Positions 48,400 through 57,449 of a stretch of DNA of 64,000 nucleotides are shown here, piece after piece; within the stretch, counting starts at the first letter, position 1, and each line of letters begins with the position of its first letter. The stretch comes from Streptococcus iniae. Lineage in GTDB: Bacteria > Bacillota > Bacilli > Lactobacillales > Streptococcaceae. Where the stretch lies: the NCBI RefSeq assembly GCF_030732225.1, contig NZ_CP132230.1:1702001-1766000 (forward strand), in the 5' to 3' direction. The translations under genes were made by a program, and so were the position numbers. A model generated the notes under the pieces. The model made no database searches and was not told the DNA's origin. It worked only from the letters and a program-made list of their open reading frames with translations.

Positions 48400-49320
48400 C
48401 TATGTTTTTGCATTAAAGGCTTTTTCACGCCTTAATAAGATAAGGTCACGCACCGAAATCAAAAAGACCGCAAGCATAATCAAAAGCATTCCCAAAAGAT
48501 CAATAGGGTAAAAAACATCCCCTAATAAAACAAGGGCAAAAACAACAGAAGCAACCGGTTCTATCGAAGCCAACAAACTTCCTTTAACAGGACCAACAAG
48601 ACTAGCCCCTTTCAAAAAAACAGTATAAGCAAAAATGCTACCAATGGCAATCAAACCAAATAAAGCCATCAAAATCGGAAAAGTTAAAACGAGTGAAGCA
48701 TTCCAAGGCCGAGTCACCAGTGAAAACGAACCTCCAGCAAATAACATGGCAAGACCAATCACAACTAAACTGCCCCACTCCTCAATCAAGCGAGCTGGCA
48801 AAATAATGTAAATGGCATAAGTGACAGCAGATGTTAGTCCCCAAAAAAGCCCAAGAGGTGTCACTGCCAATTGATCCCATCGCCCATGACTAGCAATGAT
48901 AACAGTGCCTAAAATTGCTAATACGATTGCAACAGCTTCAGCAACACTAGGCCATCTTTTTTCCTTTGAAGTGACAAAAATCAGAATCAAGACTGGTGAT
49001 AAATATTGCAAAACAGTTGCTGTTCCCGCGTTAGTATATTTAATAGCATTCAGGTATGTATATTGATTCAGCAAAAGCCCTAAAACACTAAAAAGCATAA
49101 TATGACATAATATTTTCTTTTGAGTTAAGACTTTTTTCATTTTGCTCCTTTGTTTAAAATAGGCAAAGCCACAAAGGACAATTCCTGAAATAAGCAAGCG
49201 AAGCGACGTCAGCAAGTTAACATCAATGCCTTGCGCCATTAAATACTGACCAGAAACCCCTGAAATCCCCCAAGCAATTCCTGCAATTAAAACCATGATA
49301 CTGCCTTTTTTACCTGTCAT
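48400..49320 (-). CDS. EamA/DMT-superfamily transporter
   Basis: This 306-residue permease has ten hydrophobic helices in two EamA repeats (about 8-140 and 155-295), for example GIAWGISGVSGQYLM in the first and GLFWGLTSAVTYAIYIILPARLIEEWG in the second. It resembles RhaT/YdcZ-like exporters of metabolites or amino acids. The substrate is unknown. It lies downstream of gatB, separated by an 84-base spacer with a 13-bp inverted repeat. Confidence 0.88.
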   Translation of the reverse strand: MTGKKGSIMVLIAGIAWGISGVSGQYLMAQGIDVNLLTSLRLLISGIVLCGFAYFKQRSKMKKVLTQKKILCHIMLFSVLGLLLNQYTYLNAIKYTNAGTATVLQYLSPVLILIFVTSKEKRWPSVAEAVAIVLAILGTVIIASHGRWDQLAVTPLGLFWGLTSAVTYAIYIILPARLIEEWGSLVVIGLAMLFAGGSFSLVTRPWNASLVLTFPILMALFGLIAIGSIFAYTVFLKGASLVGPVKGSLLASIEPVASVVFALVLLGDVFYPIDLLGMLLIMLAVFLISVRDLILLRREKAFNAKT

Positions 49321-49336
49321 TTAATACCTCATAGCT

Positions 49337-49394
49337 ATAAGATAAAAGACCGATGGCAGATGACTCCCTCAGTCCTTATCTTCTTTTATCTTAT
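49337..49394. repeat. 13-bp perfect inverted repeat between gatB and the EamA gene
   Basis: ATAAGATAAAAGA (49337-49349) and TCTTTTATCTTAT (49382-49394) are perfectly complementary around a 32-base loop that holds a smaller GACT/AGTC stem. No long T run follows, so it may be a weak terminator or an RNA processing or stability element. Confidence 0.6.
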
Positions 49395-49404
49395 CTTGTG
49401 AATA

Positions 49405-50844
49405 TCAGTCCAAGAGTTTTTGCAATTCTTGAGCCAATAATTGTTGTGCAACTTGTGGGTTGGCTTGGCCTTTGGTTGCTTTCATTAAGAATCCTGTAAA
49501 GGCTTTGTCCGCATTACGTTTACCAGATGTAAAGTCAGCAACAGCTGCCTCATTATCTGCGAAAACTTGATGAATAATTGGAATCAAAACCTCTGGATCA
49601 GAAATTTGAACCAAACCTGCTTTTTCCACATAGTCTCTAGCTGAACCACCATTTTTAGCCAAGTGAACAAAGACTTTCTTAGCAATCTTAGAAGAAATTG
49701 TTCCATCTTCGATAATGGCAATCATTTCAACTAAGTTTTCTGGTGTTAATTGAATAGCTTCAATGGTTTTATTTTCTGCATTTAAGAATTGGGCCACTTC
49801 ACCTTGCAACCAGTTAGAGACTTGTTTAGGATCTCCTCCTAAATCTACAGTTTTCTCAAAGAAATCTGATAAGGCTTTGGTAGCCGTTAATTGGTTGGCA
49901 TCATAGTCAGAAAGACCAAGAGTCTCAACATATGTTTCACGACGCTCTGCTGGGAATTTTGGCAATTCTGTACGCATTTCTTCAATCCATGCGTCATCAA
50001 TGTCATACAAAGGAAGGTCTGGTTCTGGGAAATAACGGTAGTCAGCAGCGCCTTCTTTTACACGCATTAAAATCGTCCCTTTATTAGCTTCGTCGTAACG
50101 TCTTGTTTCTTGACGGATAATACCACCAGAACGAAGCACTTTAGCTTGACGTTCAACTTCAAATTCAAGTCCCTTACGTACATTACTAAAAGAGTTCAGA
50201 TTTTTCAATTCCGTTTTGGTTCCAAATTCCTCTTGACCATATGGGCGAAGTGAGATATTGGCATCCACACGCATTGAGCCTTCTTCCATCTTAACATCAG
50301 AAATACCTGTATATTGGATGATTTCTTTCAAGGCTGTTAAGTAAGCATAAGCTTCCTCAGGAGAACGCATGTCTGCTTCAGAAACAATCTCAATCAATGG
50401 AACACCTTGACGGTTTAAATCAACGTATGAGTAGCCGTCTGTCCCATGTGTATTTTTACCTGCATCTTCTTCCAAATGCGCACGCTCGATACGGATTTTC
50501 TTCTTACTGCCATCTTCTAAGGTAATGTCAATCCAGCCATCATAACCGATAGGTTCATCAAACTGTGAAATTTGGTAAGCCTTAGGGTTATCAGGGTAGA
50601 AATAATTCTTACGGTCAAAGTGCATTTCTTTATGAATAGACATATTTAAAGCAAGTGCTGCTTTAATCCCTGAATCAATAACTCCCTTGTTAATGACAGG
50701 AAGAACACCAGGAAATGACCAATCAATAATATTGGTACTAGCATTAGCTTCTTGACCAAAGTGTGCTGGTGAAGGTGAGAAAATTTTAGAATTAGTGTTT
50801 AATTCCACATGGACTTCAAGACCAATAATTGTTTCAAAATTCAT
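49405..50844 (-). CDS. gatB: Asp-tRNA(Asn)/Glu-tRNA(Gln) amidotransferase subunit B
   Basis: GatB binds misacylated Glu-tRNA-Gln or Asp-tRNA-Asn and phosphorylates the acyl group. It has 479 residues. Seen: the start [23 protein letters not shown], the conserved [22 protein letters not shown], and the C-terminal YqeY-like tail domain that contacts tRNA. Its first base overlaps the gatA stop. No gln/asn-tRNA synthetase is seen in the window. Confidence 0.98.
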   Translation of the reverse strand: MNFETIIGLEVHVELNTNSKIFSPSPAHFGQEANASTNIIDWSFPGVLPVINKGVIDSGIKAALALNMSIHKEMHFDRKNYFYPDNPKAYQISQFDEPIGYDGWIDITLEDGSKKKIRIERAHLEEDAGKNTHGTDGYSYVDLNRQGVPLIEIVSEADMRSPEEAYAYLTALKEIIQYTGISDVKMEEGSMRVDANISLRPYGQEEFGTKTELKNLNSFSNVRKGLEFEVERQAKVLRSGGIIRQETRRYDEANKGTILMRVKEGAADYRYFPEPDLPLYDIDDAWIEEMRTELPKFPAERRETYVETLGLSDYDANQLTATKALSDFFEKTVDLGGDPKQVSNWLQGEVAQFLNAENKTIEAIQLTPENLVEMIAIIEDGTISSKIAKKVFVHLAKNGGSARDYVEKAGLVQISDPEVLIPIIHQVFADNEAAVADFTSGKRNADKAFTGFLMKATKGQANPQVAQQLLAQELQKLLD

Positions 50845-52310
50845 TAGTTTGCACCTCCAAAAATCACGGGTTGTTGCTTGTGGTAATCAGTGCTAGTTTC
50901 AAAAGCTGCTGCAGCTTGATAAACCGTTTCTTCACTGTATTTTGGACCAATCAATTGCAAGCCTACTGGTAAACCATCAACAAAACCTGAAGGAATCGAA
51001 ATCCCTGGAAGACCCGCTAAGTTAACTGGAATAGTTAAAAGGTCAGCCAAATACATGGCCACAGGATCATGATTTAAAGTATCTAAACCAAAGGCTGGAG
51101 TTGGTGTTGTTGGACCTAAAATCAAGTCATAGTCTGCAAAAACCTTCTCAAAATCTTGAATGATTAAGGTTCTTACTTTACCAGCTTTTTTGAAGTAAGC
51201 ATCATAATAACCTGATGATAGACTAAATGTCCCTAGCATGATACGACGTTTGACTTCATCACCAAAACCTTGACTACGGGTTTTGACATAAATATCTTCT
51301 AAGCTAGTTGCATCCTCTGCTCGGAAACCATAACGAATACCATCAAAGCGTTGCAAGTTTGAAGATGCTTCTGAAGAAGCAATAATATAGTAAACAGCTA
51401 CACCATACTTACTATGAGGCAGTGACACTTCTTCAACAATAGCACCTAATTTTTCAAATTGTTTTGCTGCTTCAAGGATATTTTCTTTGATTTTAGGATC
51501 AATTCCTTCACCTAAATATTCTTTAGGTAAGGCAATTTTCATCCCTTTAATCTCTTGGCCAATTTTTGAGCTATAATCAGCAATTTGCACAGGGGCAGAT
51601 GTAGAATCTTTCTCATCAGCACTGGCAAGCACGTTTAAAAATTGTGCATTTTCTTTAACAGTCTGTGAGAATGGTCCAATTTGGTCAAGGGAACTTCCAA
51701 AAGCAATCAAACCAAATCGCGAAATAGCTCCATAAGTAGGTTTGAAACCAACAACCCCATTAAAAGCAGCTGGTTGGCGGATTGACCCACCCGTATCAGA
51801 CCCAAGTGATAAACGCACTTGTCCAGAAGCTACTGCTGTTGCTGAACCACCTGATGAACCACCAGGAACCTTACTGTTATCCCAGGCGTTTTTGGTTTTT
51901 TTGAAATAAGATGTCTCTGTTGAGCCACCCATGGCAAATTCATCCATATTGGTTTTACCAATAACAATCATGTCCTTGGCATAGGCATTGGCTACTGCTG
52001 TGGCATCAAAAACAGGTTCATAATTATACAGTATTTTCGATGCTGCCGTGGTTAAAATGCCATTTGTTGAAATGTTATCTTTAACAGCAAATGGAATACC
52101 TGCCATAAGGTTATCTGCGTCAATCCCTTTTTGATCAATGGCATCTGCTTGTTGTAAAGCTTTTTCTTCTGCAACTGTGATAAAAGAATCGACCACATCT
52201 TCACGGGACTTGATGTCTTCTAAAGTGGCTTGCGTCAATTCTCTTGCAGAAACTTCTTTATTAACAAGGAGTTCATGCAATTCTTCAATGGTATTATGAT
52301 TAAATGACAT
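50844..52310 (-). CDS. gatA: Glu-tRNA(Gln) amidotransferase subunit A
   Basis: GatA is the amidase subunit that frees ammonia from glutamine. It has 488 residues of the amidase signature family. The Ser-cisSer-Lys triad region is seen as PFAVKDNI (Lys), then [16 protein letters not shown] and [26 protein letters not shown] (cis-Ser and nucleophile Ser). Start and stop overlap neighbours by one base, indicating tight coupling in gatC-gatA-gatB. Confidence 0.98.
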   Translation of the reverse strand: MSFNHNTIEELHELLVNKEVSARELTQATLEDIKSREDVVDSFITVAEEKALQQADAIDQKGIDADNLMAGIPFAVKDNISTNGILTTAASKILYNYEPVFDATAVANAYAKDMIVIGKTNMDEFAMGGSTETSYFKKTKNAWDNSKVPGGSSGGSATAVASGQVRLSLGSDTGGSIRQPAAFNGVVGFKPTYGAISRFGLIAFGSSLDQIGPFSQTVKENAQFLNVLASADEKDSTSAPVQIADYSSKIGQEIKGMKIALPKEYLGEGIDPKIKENILEAAKQFEKLGAIVEEVSLPHSKYGVAVYYIIASSEASSNLQRFDGIRYGFRAEDATSLEDIYVKTRSQGFGDEVKRRIMLGTFSLSSGYYDAYFKKAGKVRTLIIQDFEKVFADYDLILGPTTPTPAFGLDTLNHDPVAMYLADLLTIPVNLAGLPGISIPSGFVDGLPVGLQLIGPKYSEETVYQAAAAFETSTDYHKQQPVIFGGAN

Positions 52311-52612
52311 TAGGCATCTCCTCCATCTTCCAAAATAGCTGGTACTTTGATAAAGTTATTTTCTTTTTCAGGGACATTTTTAAATAATAATGCTCTATCT
52401 GTTCCAGCTTGTGCCTGGTCTTTACGCATAACGTTTTTACGGTCTGCCATAGTTGTTGTGATTGCAACACCTTCAGTGTCAACCTCATTTAAAAGTTCAA
52501 CCATCTCAACAATTTTGGTCAAGTCTGTTGCAAATGCTTTGGTTTCACTATCTGAAAATGATAACTTGGATAATGTGGCTACATGGCGCACTTCTTCTTC
52601 AGAAATTTTCAT
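52310..52612 (-). CDS. gatC: Glu-tRNA(Gln) amidotransferase subunit C
   Basis: GatC stabilises the GatA-GatB contact. It has 100 residues beginning [22 protein letters not shown], typical of GatC, with a C-terminal extended belt ([29 protein letters not shown]). AAGGAGAAATC lies before the ATG. It is first in the gatCAB operon and its stop overlaps gatA's ATG. Confidence 0.96.
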   Translation of the reverse strand: MKISEEEVRHVATLSKLSFSDSETKAFATDLTKIVEMVELLNEVDTEGVAITTTMADRKNVMRKDQAQAGTDRALLFKNVPEKENNFIKVPAILEDGGDA

Positions 52613-52662
52613 GATTTCTCCTTAACTCATTCTTAACATGGATTTTTTACATAGTCTAAAAC

Positions 52663-52671
52663 ATTATATCA
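52663..52671 (-). promoter_or_regulatory. Extended -10 promoter of gatCAB
   Basis: Read leftwards, TGA-TATAAT (TATAAT at 52663-52668) is an extended -10. No good -35 is visible at the right distance. Confidence 0.55.
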
Positions 52672-52736
52672 TATTTAAAAGCTTTTTTTATAGTATTGTG
52701 AATAGAAATCTATAAGCTCTGCCAGTTACCCAAAAG

Positions 52737-52776
52737 AAAAAACTAGCTCTATACCAACACTGGTTTAAAGCTAGTT
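52737..52776 (-). terminator. Terminator of the ppdK operon
   Basis: AACTAGCT (complement of 52769-52776) pairs with AGCTAGTT (52741-52748), with an inner ACCAGTGTTGGT stem, followed by a T run. Confidence 0.8.
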
Positions 52777-52790
52777 TATAGACTTACTAT

Positions 52791-55436
52791 TTATTTATCC
52801 CTATTACAATGATATCCATCTCTTTTGATTTTGGCTTGTGCTGCAGAAAGCCTTGCAATAGGCACTCTAAACGGTGAACAAGAAACGTAATTTATTCCTT
52901 GACTGTGGCAAAACTCAACTGAAGCTGGTTCACCACCATGCTCACCGCAAATTCCCAATTTAAGATTAGGTTTAACCGAACGACCAAGGTCAACTGCCAT
53001 ACCAAAGAGACGCCCAATACCTTTTTGATCTAAGACTTGGAAAGGGTCTTTTTCAAGCAAACCTTTTTCAACATATTCACCTAAGAATCTACCAGCATCA
53101 TCACGTGAAAAACCAAAGCCCATTTGGGTTAAGTCATTTGTACCAAAACTGAAGAAATCAGCCTCCTCAGCAATTTCATCAGCGGTTACACAGGCTCTTG
53201 GAATTTCAATCATAGTACCAACAGTGAAGTCAAACGTAAGGCCTGCTTTTTCCATTTCTTCATGTACAGTTTCAATGATTAATGGTTTTAGAACTTTTAG
53301 TTCATTGACTGTACTGATTAATGGCACCATAATCTCTGGCTGCACTGCGAAGCCTTCTTTCATTGCTTGAAGGGCTCCTTGTGCAATGGCTCGCGCTTGC
53401 ATCTGGCAAATTTCTGGATAAGTAATGGCCAAACGACAGCCCCTGTGACCAAGCATTGGATTGAACTCTTCCAATGCTTGAATCCGTTTATGAAGGAGCT
53501 GACTTGACATTCCCATTTCTGCTGCTAATGCATCCACGGCTTTGTCATCATGTGGTAGGAATTCATGCAAAGGTGGGTCTAAAAGACGAATGGTACATGA
53601 TTTCCCATTTAAGACTTTAAACATTTGATAGAAGTCATCACGTTGGAATGGCAATAATTTATCAAGTGCTTTAACACGGTCATCAACAGTGTCAGCCAAA
53701 ATCATTTTACGGACCGCTGGGATGCGCTCTTCTTCGAAGAACATATGTTCTGTACGACAAAGCCCAATACCTTCTGCGCCAAATTCAATGGCTTTTTTAG
53801 CATCACGTGGATTATCAGCGTTGCTACGAACCATCATGTCACGTTCTTGGTCAACCCATTCCATAAAAGTATTGAAGGCCTTGTCAACTTGAACAGAAGT
53901 CATGGCCAATTGCCCCAGATAAACAGCTCCACTGCTACCATCAATTGAGATATAGTCTCCTTCATTGATAACCTTGCCATTAACTTCAATGACCTTTGCA
54001 CGTTCATCAACACGTAACTGATTACAACCTGCGACACAAGATTTACCCATTCCACGCGCAACTACGGCCGCATGAGAGGTCATTCCGCCACGAGCTGTCA
54101 AAATACCAACGGCACTGACCATTCCTTCAATATCTTCTGGTGAGGTTTCTTGTCTAACAAGTAACGTTTCTTCACCAGTTTTAACATGTGCAACGACATC
54201 GTCTGCATGGAAATAAACACGGCCACATGCTGCACCTGGTGAGGCAGGAAGTCCTTTTGCTAAGAGTGTGGCTTCATTGCAAGCAGACTGATCAAAAGTT
54301 GGGTGAAGCAATTGGTCTAATTGTTTGGGTTCAATACGCATGATGGCTTCTTCTTTTGAGATTAGGCCTGCTTCTACCATGTCAACTGCAATGTTAATGG
54401 CTGCTTTTGCAGTCCGTTTCCCGGTACGTGTTTGTAGCATGTAAAGTTTACCTTTTTCAATGGTAAATTCCACATCTTGCATATCCTTATAGTGGTCTTC
54501 AAGAATCTTAGTAATACCCGTAAACTGTTCATAGATATCTGGCATATCAGCTTTTAGCCTATCAATACTTTGAGGAGTTCTAATCCCTGCAACCACATCT
54601 TCACCTTGAGCATTGATTAAGTATTCTCCAAATAGCTGATTTTCCCCTGTTGAGGGATTGCGGGTAAAGGCAACGCCCGTACCACTTGTTTGACCCATAT
54701 TGCCAAATACCATTGATTGAATAGTGACTGCTGTTCCAAGTGTATCTGAAATGTCGTTTAAACGACGGTAAACTTTTGCACGCGGATTATTCCATGAACG
54801 GAAAACCGCCTCGACTGCTAACAACAATTGCTCATTGGGATCCTGTGGAAACTCCTTACCAATTTCTGCCTTATAAATTTGCTTGAACTCAAGCACAATA
54901 GCCTGCAAATCTTGACTAGTCAAATCAGTATCACATTGATAGCCCTTTTCTGCTTTAATACGGTCTAAAACATGTTCAAATTTGTATTTTGGAATTTCCA
55001 TAGCTACATCAGAAAACATCTGTATAAAACGGCGATAACTATCATAAGAAAAACGTTCATTTTGAGTCGCTGAAATTAAACCATGAATACTGTTATCATT
55101 CAAACCAAGGTTTAAAATAGTGTCCATCATTCCCGGCATTGAAAAAACTGCCCCTGAACGAACAGATACAAGTAAAGGATTGTGATTACTTCCCAATTGT
55201 TTGCCTTGTTCTTCTTCAAGGTGTGTAAGCGCTTTATTAATTTGACTTAAAATAAGGTCGCTAATCTGACCTTCTTTATCATAATAATCATTACACGCCT
55301 CAGTTGTAATGGTGAAGCCTTGTGGAACCGGCAAGCCAATAGCCGTCATCTCTGCTAAATTAGCTCCTTTACCACCTAAAAGACTGCGCATATCTTTATT
55401 ACCCTGATCAAAACGATAAACAAATGTGTTTTCCAT
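52791..55436 (-). CDS. ppdK: Pyruvate, phosphate dikinase
   Basis: PPDK interconverts pyruvate + ATP + Pi with PEP + AMP + PPi, allowing PEP formation without PckA. It has 881 residues from the ATG at 55436, five bases after GGAGG; the ATG four codons earlier was rejected. Domains: N-terminal ATP-grasp (LLGGKGANLAEM), the phosphohistidine domain with GGMTSHAAVVARG (His455, with the regulatory Thr453 two residues before), and the C-terminal PEP barrel with catalytic Cys830 in GICGEHGGEP. The gene follows its regulator in one operon. Confidence 0.97.
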   Translation of the reverse strand: MENTFVYRFDQGNKDMRSLLGGKGANLAEMTAIGLPVPQGFTITTEACNDYYDKEGQISDLILSQINKALTHLEEEQGKQLGSNHNPLLVSVRSGAVFSMPGMMDTILNLGLNDNSIHGLISATQNERFSYDSYRRFIQMFSDVAMEIPKYKFEHVLDRIKAEKGYQCDTDLTSQDLQAIVLEFKQIYKAEIGKEFPQDPNEQLLLAVEAVFRSWNNPRAKVYRRLNDISDTLGTAVTIQSMVFGNMGQTSGTGVAFTRNPSTGENQLFGEYLINAQGEDVVAGIRTPQSIDRLKADMPDIYEQFTGITKILEDHYKDMQDVEFTIEKGKLYMLQTRTGKRTAKAAINIAVDMVEAGLISKEEAIMRIEPKQLDQLLHPTFDQSACNEATLLAKGLPASPGAACGRVYFHADDVVAHVKTGEETLLVRQETSPEDIEGMVSAVGILTARGGMTSHAAVVARGMGKSCVAGCNQLRVDERAKVIEVNGKVINEGDYISIDGSSGAVYLGQLAMTSVQVDKAFNTFMEWVDQERDMMVRSNADNPRDAKKAIEFGAEGIGLCRTEHMFFEEERIPAVRKMILADTVDDRVKALDKLLPFQRDDFYQMFKVLNGKSCTIRLLDPPLHEFLPHDDKAVDALAAEMGMSSQLLHKRIQALEEFNPMLGHRGCRLAITYPEICQMQARAIAQGALQAMKEGFAVQPEIMVPLISTVNELKVLKPLIIETVHEEMEKAGLTFDFTVGTMIEIPRACVTADEIAEEADFFSFGTNDLTQMGFGFSRDDAGRFLGEYVEKGLLEKDPFQVLDQKGIGRLFGMAVDLGRSVKPNLKLGICGEHGGEPASVEFCHSQGINYVSCSPFRVPIARLSAAQAKIKRDGYHCNRDK

Positions 55437-55449
55437 TATTGCCTCCATC

Positions 55450-56289
55450 TTACATATCGTAATCTTTAATAATTTTAATGCCGTTAGTTTTTAGCAGCTC
55501 TACAATGATGCCTGCTGTTTCTTCAATGGCTTTATTAGCAACATTGATGATTGGACAGTGCAAGGCATTCATTACTTTCTCTGCATAATCCAATTCTTCC
55601 ATAATACGGTCCATCTTAGCATAACTTGCTGTTCCTGAAAGCCCCATGGCTTTAAGCCGCTCAATTCTGATATGACTCAATGTGTCAGGTGAATTTGTCA
55701 AACCAACAATCCGCCTTGGGTCAACCTCTTTGATTTCTTTTGGCAAGGGCACCTCTGGTATTAAGGGAATATTGACCACTTTTAACTGCTTATCTGCCAG
55801 GTACATGCTCAATGGAGTTTTAGAGGTTCTAGAGACACCAAGTAGAATCACATCTGCCTCTAAAATCCCTCTTGGGTCCTTTCCATCATCATATTTAACA
55901 GCAAATTCAATAGCATTTACCCTTTTAAAATAAAGACTATCTAGTTTTCGCAAGGTCCCAGGTTGGCCCAATGGTTGTATCCCAGAGATATGAGATATTG
56001 CCTTAATGACATTAGTCAGTAAATCTACATAAGCATAATTTTCTACAATCGCTTTTTCAACAGCATAACAAGCAAGCTCCTCATTAACTAAACTGAACAT
56101 AAAAAGAACATGATCTTGATTAGCAGATTTAAAAACACCGTCTAATAGGTCTTTACTTTTGATATTTGTAAAGCGTTTAAATTCCCACGATTCATGGTTC
56201 GGAAATTGATAAACACAAGCCTTAGCAAGTGCTCTAGCTGTCTCTCCTAATGAATCCGAGACAATATAAATACTCAATGCTTCTTCCAT
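55450..56289 (-). CDS. PPDK regulatory protein (bifunctional kinase/phosphorylase, DUF299)
   Basis: This PSRP/PDRP-family enzyme inactivates PPDK by ADP-dependent phosphorylation of the Thr near the catalytic His, and reactivates it by Pi-dependent removal. It has 279 residues from the ATG at 56289, six bases after AAGGAG; an ATG two codons earlier abuts that site. Seen: [13 protein letters not shown] near the N-terminus and the P-loop-like [17 protein letters not shown]. It sits 13 bases before ppdK, which makes the PPDK assignment firm. Confidence 0.94.
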   Translation of the reverse strand: MEEALSIYIVSDSLGETARALAKACVYQFPNHESWEFKRFTNIKSKDLLDGVFKSANQDHVLFMFSLVNEELACYAVEKAIVENYAYVDLLTNVIKAISHISGIQPLGQPGTLRKLDSLYFKRVNAIEFAVKYDDGKDPRGILEADVILLGVSRTSKTPLSMYLADKQLKVVNIPLIPEVPLPKEIKEVDPRRIVGLTNSPDTLSHIRIERLKAMGLSGTASYAKMDRIMEELDYAEKVMNALHCPIINVANKAIEETAGIIVELLKTNGIKIIKDYDM

Positions 56290-56299
56290 AATCATCTCC

Positions 56300-56920
56300 T
56301 TAACAATCTAAAAAGAGTCTGGTAATAATGGTTTTTGAAAACTTGCCAACAACCTGCATTTTTTTAGGGTCCTGATCAATTAGGCGTACAACTGGCAAGC
56401 TGTCAACTTCTCTACTAACTAATTTTTGCGTTGCCTCTTTAACAGACTCATTTTCAGCGACTGTTGTAATATTAGGTATCCTTGTCATAATCATGCCAAT
56501 AGGAAGTTTCGTTAAATCACCACCACCAATTGCTGCTTTAAGCAAATCTTTTCTAGAAACCACACCACAAAGGTAATCATCTTTATCCAGAATAAAAATC
56601 CCACCCGTATCTTCTAAGAAGATAGACACAATAACATCATATACCGAATCGTTTTGATGTGCCGTTACCGGAATCCCCATAACATCTGAAACCCTCAAGG
56701 GTTCTGTTGGCTTTAAGGCTTGTAAAACAGTTGTTTCTCCCTGATAGAAATAACCCACCTTGGGTTTAGCATCCAAAAGTCCCAACATGGTCAAAACAAC
56801 CAAATCAGAGCGCAGAGCTGCCCTTGTAACATGTAACAGGTCTGCAATTTTTTCACCCGTAATAGGCTCTTCTTTTTTGACAATAGCAATAATCATTTCT
56901 TGTCGTTGACTTAATTGAAT
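56300..56920 (-). CDS. ccpN: CcpN-family transcriptional repressor (HTH + CBS), probable ATT start
   Basis: In B. subtilis CcpN represses gluconeogenic genes (gapB, pckA) under glycolytic conditions. The N-terminal HTH is [44 protein letters not shown]; two CBS domains (about residues 70-205) sense adenine nucleotides. A TTG at 56938 has no ribosome binding site, whereas an ATT at 56918-56920 lies five bases after GAGGTGG and gives (M)IQLSQRQ, so I prefer the ATT. It heads the ccpN-PSRP-ppdK operon. The symbol is by homology. Confidence 0.88.
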   Translation of the reverse strand: MQLSQRQEMIIAIVKKEEPITGEKIADLLHVTRAALRSDLVVLTMLGLLDAKPKVGYFYQGETTVLQALKPTEPLRVSDVMGIPVTAHQNDSVYDVIVSIFLEDTGGIFILDKDDYLCGVVSRKDLLKAAIGGGDLTKLPIGMIMTRIPNITTVAENESVKEATQKLVSREVDSLPVVRLIDQDPKKMQVVGKFSKTIITRLFLDC

Positions 56921-56959
56921 AAAAACCACCTCTTTCAATGTGATATACTATTTATTTTA

Positions 56960-56998
56960 TATGCTATATTATATAATTTTTTTCGAGAATTTCAAAAG
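56960..56998 (-). promoter_or_regulatory. ccpN promoter region with a CcpN-box match
   Basis: TATGCTATATT (56960-56970, plus strand) fits the B. subtilis CcpN consensus TRTGHYATAYW at every position. A leftward -35 TTGAAA and -10 TATAAT with about 16-bp spacing overlap it. Autoregulation is inferred. Confidence 0.55.
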
Positions 56999-57127
56999 AA
57001 AAAGTTGTCTTTTAAAAATTAAAAAACCATTATTAATAGCATATTACCTCTCTTCAAGGACTAAATTGTAATTGCCCCCCCTCACTCAATACCCCCACCA
57101 CTTACTCACCTAACTTTTAACTAAAAA

Positions 57128-57149
57128 AACTGAGCTCATACACTCAGTT
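57128..57149 (-). terminator. Terminator of the rhodanese/CoA-disulfide reductase operon
   Basis: AACTGAG (complement of 57143-57149) pairs with CTCAGTT (57128-57134), followed by seven T on the minus strand. It overlaps the last codons of the downstream rhodanese gene. Confidence 0.82.
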
Positions 57150-57449
57150 TTCTGATGACTCTAATAGTCCTGTCCAAGCACTTGTGCCACCTTCAACATT
57201 GATAGCCTGGTAACCTTCTTGCTCTAAAAAGGCAACTGCTTGGGCTGAGCGACCACCAGATTGACAGATAATGTGATAGGTTTGGTCTTTATCTAAGTTG
57301 TTATAGTCCTGTCCCAAACGGCTAAGAGGAATATTTTGAGATCCTGGAACATGTCCTAATTGGTATTCAAAATCTTCACGAACATCAATGAGATTACATC
57401 CACCTTTACTTAAAGCATTTTGCAACGCTGCTATTGTTTCACTCGTCAT
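57144..57449 (-). CDS. Rhodanese-domain sulfurtransferase (downstream)
   Basis: This 101-residue single rhodanese domain handles sulfane sulfur. Seen: the CH2A-like LIDVREDFEYQLGHVPGSQNIPL and active-site loop CQSGGRS with persulfide-forming Cys62. It overlaps the flavoprotein gene by ATGA at 57446-57449. With two other rhodanese modules in the operon it likely channels persulfide sulfur under CstR control. Confidence 0.92.
   Translation of the reverse strand: MTSETIAALQNALSKGGCNLIDVREDFEYQLGHVPGSQNIPLSRLGQDYNNLDKDQTYHIICQSGGRSAQAVAFLEQEGYQAINVEGGTSAWTGLLESSEN

Noticed and set aside
57061..57110. C-rich pyrimidine tract upstream of the rhodanese operon terminator as a regulatory element
   Set aside because: It is a simple low-complexity stretch between convergent-free gene ends; no palindrome or promoter match was found.
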